Positions 8,739 to 16,987 of a stretch of 64,000 nucleotides of DNA are shown one piece after another (within the stretch, counting starts at the first letter, position 1; each line of letters starts with the position of its first letter). The stretch covers positions 1 through 64,000 of the forward strand of contig JAUVZD010000002.1 in the NCBI GenBank assembly GCA_030602715.1, written 5' to 3'. Source of the DNA: Candidatus Coatesiibacteriota bacterium (lineage in GTDB: Bacteria > RBG-13-66-14 > B26-G2 > JAUVZD01). The notes under the pieces were generated by a model, which did no database searches, was not told the origin of the DNA, and saw only the letters and a list, made by a program, of their open reading frames with translations. The position numbers and the translations under genes are program-made.

Positions 8739-8983
8739 TATCTTTCACCCCACTATTAATAGATATAGTATTTACTGATATTAACTTAAGCGTATTATAC
8801 GAAATTGTCCTTGAACGGTCAAGGAAAAAATACACGCTTGGAGTAAAAAACCTGCACTCCACAGTCCAAACCCATAAATCGCCCCCTCAAGAAGTTCAAG
8901 GCAAAATACATAGCCCTACACCAAAGTGACAAAATATCACCCGGTTCTACATCTACCTCCTTCTCCAACTCCCCATTTTTCCC
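8739..8983. other. Non-coding AT-rich spacer
   Basis: Spacer between the small Cys4 gene and the ECF transporter promoter. A plus-strand frame crosses it, but its start lies antisense to the Cys4 gene and its residue composition is not protein-like. Nothing else was seen. Confidence 0.4.
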
Positions 8984-9012
8984 CTGACAACACCTGCAAA
9001 AAATGTTAAAAT
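8984..9012 (+). promoter_or_regulatory. Sigma-70-like promoter for the ECF transporter operon
   Basis: CTGACA at 8984-8989 and TAAAAT at 9007-9012, separated by 17 bases; the transporter start codon follows at 9056. No riboswitch-like conserved element was recognised in the short leader. Confidence 0.5.
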
Positions 9013-9055
9013 TCATCCAAATACATTCTATTTCATCCAAGGAGCTGGTAAGCCG

Positions 9056-9865
9056 ATGAAAGACCTCATCAGCATGTGGAACAAGACCCGTCTCATCGTC
9101 CTGGTGGCGGTGACCGCCGCCGTCTATGCCGCACTCATGCTCCCCTTCAAGCTGGTCACCATCATCCCCGGCTACACCGAACTCCGTCCAGGAGTTGCTA
9201 TCCCCACCGTCTTCTCCATCCTCTTCGGTCCCGCCGCCCCCTGGGGAGCAGCTTTTGGAAATATAGTCGGCGATTACCTGGGCGGTATGCTGGGTTGGGG
9301 CTCGCTTTTCGGTCTTCTGGGAAACTTCTTCCTTGGATACATTCCCTACCGAGTGGCAAAGCCCCTAGTCCACAGAATCAAGCCCGGACTGTGGGGGACG
9401 GTGCAGATTATATTAGCCTGCGCTCTAGCCTCCATAGTCTGCGGGGTCATCATCGGCTGGGGGCTGGACCTGTTGGGCATACTTCCCTTCGCCACCCTGG
9501 GAAATATCATCATCATCAACAACCTGCTTTTTACCTGTATCCTGACCCCGATCTTCTACCGCCTGCTCGTCTTTCGCTCCCGGCGCTGGAACCTGCACTA
9601 CACCCAAGTACTCGGAGAGGATGCTGAGAGGCGCTCCCGCACCTTCGGCATAGGTATCATCCTGCTTACCATTGGGGCGGTCGGAGGATGGGTCGCCGGT
9701 AACCTGCTCTCCCTTCAAATCATAGAGGGCTCTGACCTGATAGCCCTCCTTCAACAGGCTAGCGGAGGGGGATACTTCATAGAAGGAGCAAGCGGCTCCT
9801 TGACCGTCTCCTGGGGGCTCTCCCCAGCCATTCTGATGATCATCGCCGGCGCAATCCTCATCTGA
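9056..9865 (+). CDS. ECF transporter S component (substrate-binding membrane subunit)
   Basis: A 269-residue membrane protein with about six helices in residues 1-180 and more hydrophobic segments near the C-terminus. The core IPGYTELRPGVAIPTVFSIL followed by FGPAAPWGAAFGNIVGDYLG and GSLFGLLGNFFLGYIPYR is typical of the ECF S-component (QueT/riboflavin-like) fold. It binds the small-molecule substrate (usually a vitamin or metal chelate) and docks on the shared ATPase module encoded directly downstream. The substrate cannot be told from sequence. AAGGAGCT lies about nine bases before the ATG. First gene of a three-gene operon. Confidence 0.8.
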   Translation: MKDLISMWNKTRLIVLVAVTAAVYAALMLPFKLVTIIPGYTELRPGVAIPTVFSILFGPAAPWGAAFGNIVGDYLGGMLGWGSLFGLLGNFFLGYIPYRVAKPLVHRIKPGLWGTVQIILACALASIVCGVIIGWGLDLLGILPFATLGNIIIINNLLFTCILTPIFYRLLVFRSRRWNLHYTQVLGEDAERRSRTFGIGIILLTIGAVGGWVAGNLLSLQIIEGSDLIALLQQASGGGYFIEGASGSLTVSWGLSPAILMIIAGAILI

Positions 9866-9878
9866 CCGGTCAACCGAG

Positions 9879-11564
9879 ATGAAACCGTCACTACAGTCCC
9901 CAGCGGTCAAGGTGAGCGGTCTATCCTTCACCTATCAAGATGCCCACACCCCCGCACTCACCGACATAAACATCCAGATTCCCCGGGGAAGCTATACCCT
10001 CCTTCTGGGTGGTTCAAGCAGTGGTAAGACCACCCTGCTCTGGTCCCTTGCCAGAGTGGTCCCGGAGTTTCATCCTGGAGAGATTGCAGGTAAAATTGAA
10101 ATTATGGGTGAGTATAACACCTCCCGCAGTCCGCAGGAGATGGCTCCTTATCTGGGACTGATCATGCAGGATTTTGCCAGCCAGCTATTCTCCTCGGAGG
10201 TGGCTACGGAGGTGGCTTTCCTGCCGGAGAATCTGGGCTTACCTTATGAAGAACTAGCCCGCCGGGTCGCCGAAGCCCTGCAGATGGTAGGGCTTTCCCA
10301 CCTCGTCGGAAGGGACCCCCAAACCCTCTCCGGAGGGGAGAGACAGAGACTTGCCATCGCCTCGGTCCTCTCCGGGGAAGCGCCCATCCTAGTCTTTGAC
10401 GAGGCAAAGAGCGACCTGGACCCCGCCGGGCGCAGGCAGATAGACGAGCTCTGTGGACGACTCTGCCGAGGGGGGAACACAATCATCTCCGCCGAGGTGG
10501 AGGTGGAGGAGGGCGCAGAAGCAGACCTGGCTATACTCTTAAGCGAAGGGCGCATCGTCGCCAAAGGCTCACCGAAGGAGGTCTTTGCCAGACCGGATGA
10601 GCTTCTGCGCTGTGGCATCCGCCCCCTGGATGTCACCCTACTCGCAGACGAAGGCGACGCCCCCCCGCAGACCGTAGAGGAAGCACTGCAATACCTGAAG
10701 GAGAGGGACATCCATCCCCACCCAAAAGCACCAGACCCAAAGTCCGCAAAACCCGAGGGGGAGGTGATAGCCAGCCTGGAGGGGGTCAGTTTCACCTATC
10801 CCCGTTCCGATGCGGGTATCTCCGATATTGACCTATCGGTCAGGAGGGGTGAGTTCATAGCTCTGGTGGGAGCGAACGGAAGCGGAAAGACCACACTGGT
10901 CAAACAACTAAACGGTTTACTTCGCCCCCGGCAGGGGAATGTCTATGTGGGCGGTCGCCCCATCTCGGAATACGACGACGCCGAGCTGGCAAGCATGGTC
11001 GGCTATCTCTTTCAGGACCCGGACCATCAGATATTCCACGAGCAGGTTAAGGAAGAGGTGGGCTTCGGTCTCAGGAACCTGAAGCTTTCCGAGGAAGAGA
11101 TCACCTCACGCACAAGAGAAGTTCTTGAGCTGATGGAGCTAGCCGAGCTTGAGGAGGAGGACCCCTATTCCTTGAACAAAGGTCAGAGGCAGAGGCTTGC
11201 CCTGGCTTCGGTGCTGGCTATGCACCCCTCACTGCTCATCTTGGATGAGCCCACCACCGGTCTGGATTATTTAGAGGTGAGACGGCTTATGTCCGCTGTG
11301 GAGGAGATGAACCGTCGGGGCATCACCGTAATCGCCATCACCCACGCCATGTGGCTGGTGGCTCGCTATACCCACCGAGTTGCGGTCATGAGCGGCGGAA
11401 ACAAGGTATTTGACGGCACGCCTGAGGAGCTCTTCGCCGATGAGGAACTCCTATCCTCCCACATGCTCTCCCGACCGCAGATTGTGGAGCTGTCCCTCAG
11501 ACTGGGGCGCTACTGCCCCACCGTGGAGGAATTCCGCCGAACCTTCACCTGGAAAGGGGCGTAA
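9879..11564 (+). CDS. ecfA: ECF transporter ATPase, fused A-A' subunits
   Basis: A 561-residue protein with two ABC ATPase domains in one chain. Domain 1: Walker A GGSSSGKTT (about 44-52), Q-loop LIMQDFASQLF, signature LSGGERQRL (about 150) and Walker B ILVFDEAKSDLD. Domain 2: Walker A GANGSGKTT (about 331-339), Q-loop YLFQDPDHQIF, signature LNKGQRQRL (about 432) and Walker B LLILDEPTTGLD. The Q-loop context is that of cobalt/vitamin-type ECF ATPases. Signature 2 has NKG instead of SGG, and Walker B of domain 1 is followed by AKSDLD instead of PTSxLD, so the two sites are asymmetric. It powers uptake with the flanking S and T proteins. Confidence 0.9.
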   Translation: MKPSLQSPAVKVSGLSFTYQDAHTPALTDINIQIPRGSYTLLLGGSSSGKTTLLWSLARVVPEFHPGEIAGKIEIMGEYNTSRSPQEMAPYLGLIMQDFASQLFSSEVATEVAFLPENLGLPYEELARRVAEALQMVGLSHLVGRDPQTLSGGERQRLAIASVLSGEAPILVFDEAKSDLDPAGRRQIDELCGRLCRGGNTIISAEVEVEEGAEADLAILLSEGRIVAKGSPKEVFARPDELLRCGIRPLDVTLLADEGDAPPQTVEEALQYLKERDIHPHPKAPDPKSAKPEGEVIASLEGVSFTYPRSDAGISDIDLSVRRGEFIALVGANGSGKTTLVKQLNGLLRPRQGNVYVGGRPISEYDDAELASMVGYLFQDPDHQIFHEQVKEEVGFGLRNLKLSEEEITSRTREVLELMELAELEEEDPYSLNKGQRQRLALASVLAMHPSLLILDEPTTGLDYLEVRRLMSAVEEMNRRGITVIAITHAMWLVARYTHRVAVMSGGNKVFDGTPEELFADEELLSSHMLSRPQIVELSLRLGRYCPTVEEFRRTFTWKGA

Positions 11565-11566
11565 AG

Positions 11567-12349
11567 ATGATGGAGGAAAGACAGAATTCATCCCCCCTGC
11601 ACCACCTCCACCCCAGCACCAAGGTGCTCTGCCTGCTTCTTTTCCTGGTCTGGGCTATGGTCTTCAATCATCCTCTCTATCATCTGGCTATAACCGCCCT
11701 GGTGGTGATAATCAACCTCATCGGAGGGTCTTTCCGGCGGGCGCTCTCATTCTGGAAGTTCTATCTGGTCATCGCCTGTGCCGCAGTCCTCCTCTGGTCC
11801 CTATTCCTGGATGAGCCCGGTCCCGCCTATAACATCCTCGGGCGCCATATCGCCACCTCGGCGATTCTCTACGGCATAGGTATGGGGCTTCGGCTCATCT
11901 CCCTCATCCTCTTCGCTGTCGTCTTCTCCTCCACCACGCCTGTTGAAGCCTTCACCTATGGTCTGCGCCGTTTAGGTCTACCCTATCGGGTGGGTTTTTC
12001 ACTCTCGCTCGCCTTCCGGCTGGTGCCCAGCGTCTATCAAACCGCCAAGATGGTGGAATCCGCCCAGCAAGCCCGAGGGCACAACCCCAGAAAGGGGGGT
12101 CCTCTACGCCGCATCTTCGGCTTCGTCCCCCTCATGATTCCCACTATCCTCTATACCCTGCGCAGTGCCAATAATCTCTCCTTAGCCCTGGAATGCAAGG
12201 GCTTCGGCTTGAAGCGCAAACGCACTTCCCTGGCAAGGTATCGTATCGGATGGGGGGATATCCTCACCCTGGCGCTTTTCATTGTAGGTCTTTCGGCAAG
12301 CATCTGGCTGAGGCTGAAGGGGTATGGGGCGGTAATAGACAGATTGTGA
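11567..12349 (+). CDS. ecfT: ECF transporter T component (transmembrane coupling protein)
   Basis: A 260-residue protein with about five helices. Two cytoplasmic motifs that contact the ATPases are recognisable: SAQQARG near residue 165 and ALECKGFG near residue 205, corresponding to the A-R-G-containing coupling helices of EcfT. The start is two bases after the ATPase stop. With the S component and fused ATPase it completes a single-locus (group I) ECF importer dedicated to one substrate. Confidence 0.88.
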   Translation: MMEERQNSSPLHHLHPSTKVLCLLLFLVWAMVFNHPLYHLAITALVVIINLIGGSFRRALSFWKFYLVIACAAVLLWSLFLDEPGPAYNILGRHIATSAILYGIGMGLRLISLILFAVVFSSTTPVEAFTYGLRRLGLPYRVGFSLSLAFRLVPSVYQTAKMVESAQQARGHNPRKGGPLRRIFGFVPLMIPTILYTLRSANNLSLALECKGFGLKRKRTSLARYRIGWGDILTLALFIVGLSASIWLRLKGYGAVIDRL

Positions 12350-12436
12350 AAAAAATGGAACCATTGGGAGGGAATTTTGGTTATATATATAGCAAGTATA
12401 TGTAGGAGGAAGGGATGTAAGCCCCCCGCATAAGCC

Positions 12437-12464
12437 TTGACATAAGGGGGGGAGATGCTATAAT
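12437..12464 (+). promoter_or_regulatory. Sigma-70-like promoter for the iscU-like/thiS unit
   Basis: Perfect TTGACA (12437-12442) and TATAAT (12459-12464) with a 16-base spacer, 50 bases before the TTG start of the iron-sulfur scaffold gene. No Rrf2/IscR-type operator was recognised. Confidence 0.75.
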
Positions 12465-12513
12465 TATTGTTTGCTACGAAACGATCAAAATTAAGGTAAA
12501 TGGAGGGACACCT

Positions 12514-12975
12514 TTGGATTACAGCGAGAAAGTGATGGACCATTTCCGAAATCCGCGCAATGTGGGGGAGATAGAGAATCCAGACGGTGTGGGGCGTGTG
12601 GGCAACCCCACCTGTGGTGATATTATGGAACTTTACATTAAGGTAGAAGACGGGAAGATAGCCGACGCCAAGTTCAAGACCTTCGGCTGTGGAGCGGCAA
12701 TCGCCACCTCCAGCATGGTAACCGAACTGGTCAAGGGGAAGTCTTTAGAGGATGCGCTTTCTTTATCCAACCGTGCGGTAGCCGAGGCGCTGGGAGGCTT
12801 GCCCCCCATCAAGATGCACTGCTCGGTTCTGGCGGAGGAGGCACTGCAGTCGGCTCTGGCAGATTATTACCAGCGCCAAGGCTTGGAGCTTCCCGAGGAA
12901 CTCAAAAATATCAAAAAACACGACGATGACCTATACGAGAAGGTGCACGGGAGTGACGATAAAGATCAAGGTTAA
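12514..12975 (+). CDS. IscU/NifU-N-like iron-sulfur cluster scaffold
   Basis: 153 residues beginning at TTG, with GGAGGG upstream. It has all three scaffold cysteines in standard context: NPTCGD (about residue 35), FGCGAAIA (about 62) and IKMHCSVLAEEAL (about 107). The Asp after the first Cys is present. The family assembles [2Fe-2S]/[4Fe-4S] clusters delivered by a cysteine desulfurase. No iscS-like gene is in the window. The C-terminal extension is short and charged. Its last 23 bases overlap the beginning of thiS, an unusual link between cluster assembly and thiamine sulfur transfer. Confidence 0.9.
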   Translation: MDYSEKVMDHFRNPRNVGEIENPDGVGRVGNPTCGDIMELYIKVEDGKIADAKFKTFGCGAAIATSSMVTELVKGKSLEDALSLSNRAVAEALGGLPPIKMHCSVLAEEALQSALADYYQRQGLELPEELKNIKKHDDDLYEKVHGSDDKDQG

Positions 12976-13159
12976 CGGCGAGGACAGGGAGGTGGAAGCA
13001 GGCGAGAGCCTGTCCGACTTCATTAGCAAGCTGGGGTTACGCACCAATGTGATTGTCGTGGAGCTTAACCGAGAGATTGCCCCTCGTGACACTTATGGTG
13101 ATACCACCCTAAATAACGGGGATGTTCTGGAGATAGTCCACTTGGTCGGCGGGGGTTGA
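12953..13159 (+). CDS. thiS: ThiS, thiazole sulfur-carrier protein
   Basis: 68 residues from a GTG at 12953 (the frame is open further upstream, but that part lies inside the scaffold gene). Beta-grasp fold pattern: IKIKVNGEDREVEAGESLSD at the start, VVELNREIAPR in the middle, and an ending LEIVHLVGGG whose C-terminal diglycine is adenylated and thiocarboxylated to donate sulfur to ThiG. It overlaps the iron-sulfur scaffold gene by 23 bases, and thiG/thiE follow after a terminator and new promoter. No thiF adenylase gene is seen nearby. Confidence 0.9.
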   Translation: MTIKIKVNGEDREVEAGESLSDFISKLGLRTNVIVVELNREIAPRDTYGDTTLNNGDVLEIVHLVGGG

Positions 13160-13181
13160 ACTCTCCAAAATAGCCAACCCG

Positions 13182-13206
13182 GCCCCAGTTTTTTGGGGCT
13201 TTTTTA
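13182..13206 (+). terminator. Rho-independent terminator after thiS
   Basis: GCCCCA, loop GTTTTT, TGGGGC, then a run of T; 23 bases after the thiS stop. Confidence 0.8.
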
Positions 13207-13212
13207 TTTTCC

Positions 13213-13241
13213 TTGACAAGTTCACCACCCTTTTCTAAAAT
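13213..13241 (+). promoter_or_regulatory. Sigma-70-like promoter for thiG-thiE
   Basis: TTGACA (13213-13218) and TAAAAT (13236-13241), 17-base spacer, 55 bases before thiG. It directly follows the thiS terminator. A TPP riboswitch was looked for in the short leader and not seen. Confidence 0.7.
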
Positions 13242-13295
13242 CGGCGGTTGAAGTAGTGGAAAATAGGGTTTTGGTCAATTAAAGGACGATGGACT

Positions 13296-14099
13296 ATGGC
13301 TGAGCAAAAAGTTCAGAAACACCCCCAGGATACCCCTCTTATAATAGGGGAAGTTGAGTTAAAAAGCAGGCTTATAACCGGCACCGGCAAATACGAGAAC
13401 TTCAAGATAATGAAGGAAGCCCTCACCGCCTCCGGCTCGGAGATGGTGACCGTAGCCGTCAGGCGCGTTGACCTGAGCAAAGTGGGAAGTGGAGATTCGC
13501 TGATTGACTACATCCCCAAGCACATGACTCTGCTCCCCAACACCGCCGGCTGTTATAGCGCCGAGGAAGCCATCCGCACCGCCCACCTGGCAAGGGAGGC
13601 TACCGGCTCACCGCTCATCAAGCTGGAGGTCATCGGCAGTGAGTTGACCCTTCTGCCCGATGTGATGGGCACGATTGAAGCTGCCGAGGTGTTGGTGAAG
13701 GAGGGCTTCACCGTTCTGCCCTATGTAAGCGACGACCCCATCGTTGCCAAGAAGCTGGAGGATGTCGGTGTCCCTGTGGTCATGCCTCTGGCATCACCCA
13801 TCGGCAGCGGTCGGGGGATAATCAACCGCTACAATATTCACTTCATCATGGAAGCGGTCAGCGTGCCGATAATCGTGGACGCCGGAGTGGGCACCGCCTC
13901 CGACGCCTCCATCGCTATGGAGCTAGGAGCCGACGGCTTGCTGATAAACACCAGTATCGCCCGGGCAAAGGACCCGGTCAAGATGGCTGAAGCGATGAAG
14001 CTGGCTATCCAAGCGGGACGGCTTGCCTATCTTGCCGGCCGCATCCCCAGAAAACTTTACGCCTCAGCCTCAAGCCCCGATGAGGGGATTATAGAGTAG
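13296..14099 (+). CDS. thiG: ThiG, thiazole synthase
   Basis: A 267-residue TIM-barrel enzyme that forms the thiazole phosphate ring from 1-deoxy-xylulose 5-phosphate, dehydroglycine and ThiS thiocarboxylate. Diagnostic stretches: [10 protein letters not shown] (about residue 25), the active-site lysine in [10 protein letters not shown] (about 108), [26 protein letters not shown] and [20 protein letters not shown]. Length is normal. The ATG at 13296 has AAAGGA upstream. The thiE-like gene starts two bases after its stop, so the two are co-transcribed. Confidence 0.96.
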   Translation: MAEQKVQKHPQDTPLIIGEVELKSRLITGTGKYENFKIMKEALTASGSEMVTVAVRRVDLSKVGSGDSLIDYIPKHMTLLPNTAGCYSAEEAIRTAHLAREATGSPLIKLEVIGSELTLLPDVMGTIEAAEVLVKEGFTVLPYVSDDPIVAKKLEDVGVPVVMPLASPIGSGRGIINRYNIHFIMEAVSVPIIVDAGVGTASDASIAMELGADGLLINTSIARAKDPVKMAEAMKLAIQAGRLAYLAGRIPRKLYASASSPDEGIIE

Positions 14100-14101
14100 C
14101 G

Positions 14102-14749
14102 ATGGCGAAGATGAAAAGAGATGCGCCCTTCTCGCTAATGTTGGTGGTGCCCCTATCCGGTGGGCACCACTTTTCATTGTATCTTGTAGTAGAACAAGCC
14201 TTACGTGGAGGGGTGGACGCGGTGCAGTTGCGGGATAAGCAGGCGCGGGAGGAAGAGGTCGCAGAAGTGGGAGAGGAGCTCGCCAGATTGGTGCACAACT
14301 TCGGGGGCAGACTATTTATAAACAGCTTTGTGGATGCCGCCCTTTCCAGTGGTGCCGACGGTCTGCATCTGGTATCAAAGGGAGTAGACTACAAAGCGGT
14401 GAAAAAAAAGGTGGGAGGCGGGCTCATCATCGGCGCTTCCAGTCATAGTGTGGAGGAAGCGGCTGGTATTGAAAAAGCAGGTCTGGATTATGCCATCATC
14501 GGTCCTATATATCCCACTCCGTCCAAGGTGGGAATGGGAGAGCCGCTGGGCACTAAGGAGCTTGCCAGAATCAGCGCCCAAGCAAAAATTCCACTGATAG
14601 CCATCGGGGGAATAACCCCCAAGCGTGTTCCGGAGGTGGTGGGGGCCGGTGCAAGCGGAGTTGCGGTTATGGGCTACATTCTAAATTCTCGGGAACCGGA
14701 TGCATCAGCGCGCCGGTTAAGAGAAGCTTTGATACGGCAGGGGAAATGA
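14102..14749 (+). CDS. thiE: ThiE-type thiamine-phosphate synthase (or TenI-like)
   Basis: 215 residues. ThiE fold motifs: VDAVQLRDKQA (about residue 39), LFINSFVDAALSSGADGLHL (about 70), IIGASSHS, YAIIGPIYPTPSKVGMGEPLG and LIAIGGITPKRV. ThiE couples HMP-pyrophosphate with thiazole phosphate. The usual HLGQ.D after the Asn/Asp strand is HLVSKGVD here, so a TenI-like isomerase role is possible. Position immediately after thiG, and the lack of any other candidate, favour ThiE. Confidence 0.8.
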   Translation: MAKMKRDAPFSLMLVVPLSGGHHFSLYLVVEQALRGGVDAVQLRDKQAREEEVAEVGEELARLVHNFGGRLFINSFVDAALSSGADGLHLVSKGVDYKAVKKKVGGGLIIGASSHSVEEAAGIEKAGLDYAIIGPIYPTPSKVGMGEPLGTKELARISAQAKIPLIAIGGITPKRVPEVVGAGASGVAVMGYILNSREPDASARRLREALIRQGK

Positions 14750-14777
14750 TGGATTTTGTAAATCACAGCGGATTATT

Positions 14778-15335
14778 TTACGCGAAGAAACCCAAAACCC
14801 ACCCAAATACTCCGTCCTTATCATAAATCTCCAGAATTCTCCACTGGGAGCCCTCCTCAAGACGGAAAGTGATATCTATTACTCCCATAGTCTGATAGCC
14901 CTCCGCATCGGATAACATCACTATAAAGTTGACTTCTAGATTACTGACTGAGTACTCGCCGACATCCTCCCCCGGGTCGCCCAAGCCCTCGTCCAACCTG
15001 GGTATCTCCAAATCTATGGAGTGGGCTTTATTAAACAAGTTCAGGCAGGCATAGAGGAACTCCTCCCGGGTCATAACCACAGGGATAGTGTAGTCGTCAG
15101 CCTCTTCACCCACATCCTCAGGGTTTAAGTACAAGACGAAATTCTCGGTGAGGGTGTCCGCCAGCAACTTGATGGCATCGTGTTGGGTGTAGTGTTTGAA
15201 GGCATAGACGAACTGGCGCAGGGTCTCGGTGGGCGAGGACAGGGGCGGAGGCGAGGTGCTGGTCTCCTCCCCGCAGGCAAAAAGAAACACCCCTACCAAT
15301 GCTAGGGGCATCAGCCCTTTCCACAGCTTAACCAT
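14778..15335 (-). CDS. Lipoprotein of unknown function, NTF2-like
   Basis: A 185-residue predicted lipoprotein: signal peptide with lipobox LVGVFLFAC (Cys at about 21), then a Pro/Ser-rich linker and a domain with the pattern of stress-type NTF2-like proteins (SPTETLRQFVYAFKHYTQHD near the start, REEFLYACLNLFNKAHSID in the middle, a beta-rich end with WRILEIYDKDG). GGGAGG is placed well before the ATG. It would sit at a membrane facing the periplasm or outside. It converges with thiE. Function unknown. Confidence 0.65.
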   Translation of the reverse strand: MVKLWKGLMPLALVGVFLFACGEETSTSPPPLSSPTETLRQFVYAFKHYTQHDAIKLLADTLTENFVLYLNPEDVGEEADDYTIPVVMTREEFLYACLNLFNKAHSIDLEIPRLDEGLGDPGEDVGEYSVSNLEVNFIVMLSDAEGYQTMGVIDITFRLEEGSQWRILEIYDKDGVFGWVLGFFA

Positions 15336-15467
15336 ATCCGACCTCCCAAAAGTTCCACTAACTTAAAAAGTAGTGGTTTTTCCAACTGGGTTATTCACTT
15401 ACACACTAAGCCACTTAAACAGAGAGGTCATGCGGGTTATTTACACTCCGGATATTGGTTTTTTGAT

Positions 15468-15486
15468 AAACCCTCAGCGGGTTTTT
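15468..15486. terminator. Weak hairpin between two minus-strand genes
   Basis: AAACCC, loop TCAGC, GGGTTT followed by TT on the plus strand. It lies downstream of the beta-helix gene stop and upstream of the lipoprotein gene. The orientation of activity is unclear. Confidence 0.3.
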
Positions 15487-15551
15487 AAAGATTACTACAA
15501 GTCGGCTCCACAACCAGCGCAAAATCTACATAATTTGCTTCTAGCAAAAGA

Positions 15552-16385
15552 CTACCAGAAGTATGACTTGACCCAGCCCATGCTGTAAATCTGAACGGTT
15601 CCGTGGTGCCCGGCAGGTCCACTTAAGTAGGGCACATAGTCAACCCGACCCTTGCTGGGGTCATCCAGTTCATCGTATATCTTCAGCTCAATTATACCAG
15701 GGTTGGTAGTTCCCCACCAGTTGCAGGTGGCATCCTGATTGTTGGCGCTGTCGTTGCGGTAGTTATAGACATAGTTGTCGTAGATATCGTTATAGTTGAT
15801 CAAAGGGGTGGAGTTGCCCAGAGTGCGGACGCCGACACTGTTCTCAGTAAATTCGTTGTATCTCAATGTCGGGGAGCATTGATAGAAGAAAACGCCATAT
15901 TCGTCGTTGAAACGAAAGAGGCAGTTCTCCACATCCGAGGCTATCTCGGAGAAATAGTCCAGGTCGTAGAAATAAAGCCCCACCTTGGCATATTCTATCG
16001 TGCAATTGTTTAGACTGATAATGCTATCATCCTCCACCACAACACAACCCCAATCGCCGGGGCTGGGTAAGGTTGCATTGCTGGAGAAGATTACCGGGTC
16101 CATTTCTATCCCCAGGGCAAGCAGGGTTCCATCCTTGACATACAGCTCGGAGCCCTCACGAAAGCCTCCATCACCGATGACCACCTCAAACAACACCTCC
16201 ACCCCGTGTTCAATGGTAAGGATAGCGCCGTTATCTACGGAGACATTGCCATAGATGATGATGGGGCTGTCGGACTTGGTCCAGGTGGTATCCTCAGTGA
16301 TATCCTGTTGGATATAAGTTAATGTGGCATATGAACTGCCGACGGCAACCAACAGGATAAATGATATGTAGATTATCCTCTCCAT
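15552..16385 (-). CDS. Secreted right-handed beta-helix protein
   Basis: 277 residues with a signal peptide (MERIIYISFILLVAVGSSYA). The segment GNVSVDNGAILTIEHGVEVL and the following short repeated coils (ELYVKDGTLLALG, WGCVVVEDDSIISLNNCTIEYAKVGL, NNCTIEYA..., YNEFTENSVGVRTLGNSTPL, NYNDIYDNYVYN) are typical parallel beta-helix repeats seen in NosD/pectate-lyase-like secreted proteins. The segment NQDATCNWWGTTNPGII near the end is frequent in such proteins. AGGAGTGG precedes the ATG. Short for the family and lacking a C-terminal sorting domain. Probably a surface or exported protein of unknown target. Confidence 0.75.
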   Translation of the reverse strand: MERIIYISFILLVAVGSSYATLTYIQQDITEDTTWTKSDSPIIIYGNVSVDNGAILTIEHGVEVLFEVVIGDGGFREGSELYVKDGTLLALGIEMDPVIFSSNATLPSPGDWGCVVVEDDSIISLNNCTIEYAKVGLYFYDLDYFSEIASDVENCLFRFNDEYGVFFYQCSPTLRYNEFTENSVGVRTLGNSTPLINYNDIYDNYVYNYRNDSANNQDATCNWWGTTNPGIIELKIYDELDDPSKGRVDYVPYLSGPAGHHGTVQIYSMGWVKSYFW

Positions 16386-16549
16386 AAGCCACTCCTCTGG
16401 AGAAAAGCCAAAAAACTCCCTACCCGAACTACCAGTCTAACATAAAACCATTATTTTGCAAGCATTTTTTTAGTCTTTAATTCTTAACATCTCCAATAAT
16501 TACAAAAATGGATTTCACCTTTAAAAAAATATAAGGTGGAACTTCCATC

Positions 16550-16972
16550 TCATTCCTCTTTGTCATGCCACAGCAGGATGCGACCACAGTTCTCGCAGAA
16601 CTCCAGGGACTTGCGGGTGCGGATGCGGGCGAACTTGACCGGCGGGATCCTCACAAAACAGCCCTGGCATACATCGGAAACTATGGTGATTATTGCCTGA
16701 CTCTTGTAGCGCTCGTAGAATCGCTTATACAGATTCTGCAAATCCCTTCTCACCCGAACCATAATCTCATCCTTTCCCCCACCGATGTGGCGCAACTCCG
16801 CCAAAATAGCCTCCACCTCCTCCTCGGACATACCCTCCTTCACCAAGGAATCAAAAGCATCCTTCAGGTCACTTAACAGTTGGTCCACCCTCTGAATCTG
16901 CATCATCAGGTCAACTTCTTTTCGCTGGCTCTCTTCGCTTTTCTCTTCTTCCAACATCACCTCCCGGTTCAT
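16550..16972 (-). CDS. C4-type zinc-ribbon coiled-coil protein (PF02591-like)
   Basis: 140 residues: a long charged coiled coil (about residues 5-85) followed by a zinc ribbon with CQGCFVRIPP and FCENCGRILLW. This layout belongs to the zf-RING_7/PF02591 family of small nucleic-acid or ribosome-associated proteins, usually about 240 residues, so this copy has a shortened coil. It begins 16 bases after the stop of the TolB/TPR gene upstream on the same strand and is probably co-transcribed with it. Confidence 0.75.
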   Translation of the reverse strand: MNREVMLEEEKSEESQRKEVDLMMQIQRVDQLLSDLKDAFDSLVKEGMSEEEVEAILAELRHIGGGKDEIMVRVRRDLQNLYKRFYERYKSQAIITIVSDVCQGCFVRIPPVKFARIRTRKSLEFCENCGRILLWHDKEE

Positions 16973-16987
16973 CTCCCAAATTATCCG

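Noticed and set aside
8507-8929. A 140-codon plus-strand frame
   Set aside because: It is antisense to the 54-residue Cys4 gene, which has a recognisable pattern; the plus frame has unlikely composition.
13160-13295. TPP riboswitch upstream of thiG
   Set aside because: The space between the thiS terminator and thiG is only about 90 bases and has an ordinary promoter; the conserved CTGAGA and ACCTGAT-type elements are missing.
15373-15588. A 71-codon plus-strand frame between the lipoprotein and beta-helix genes
   Set aside because: No ribosome-binding site, crosses a hairpin and overlaps the end of the beta-helix gene.
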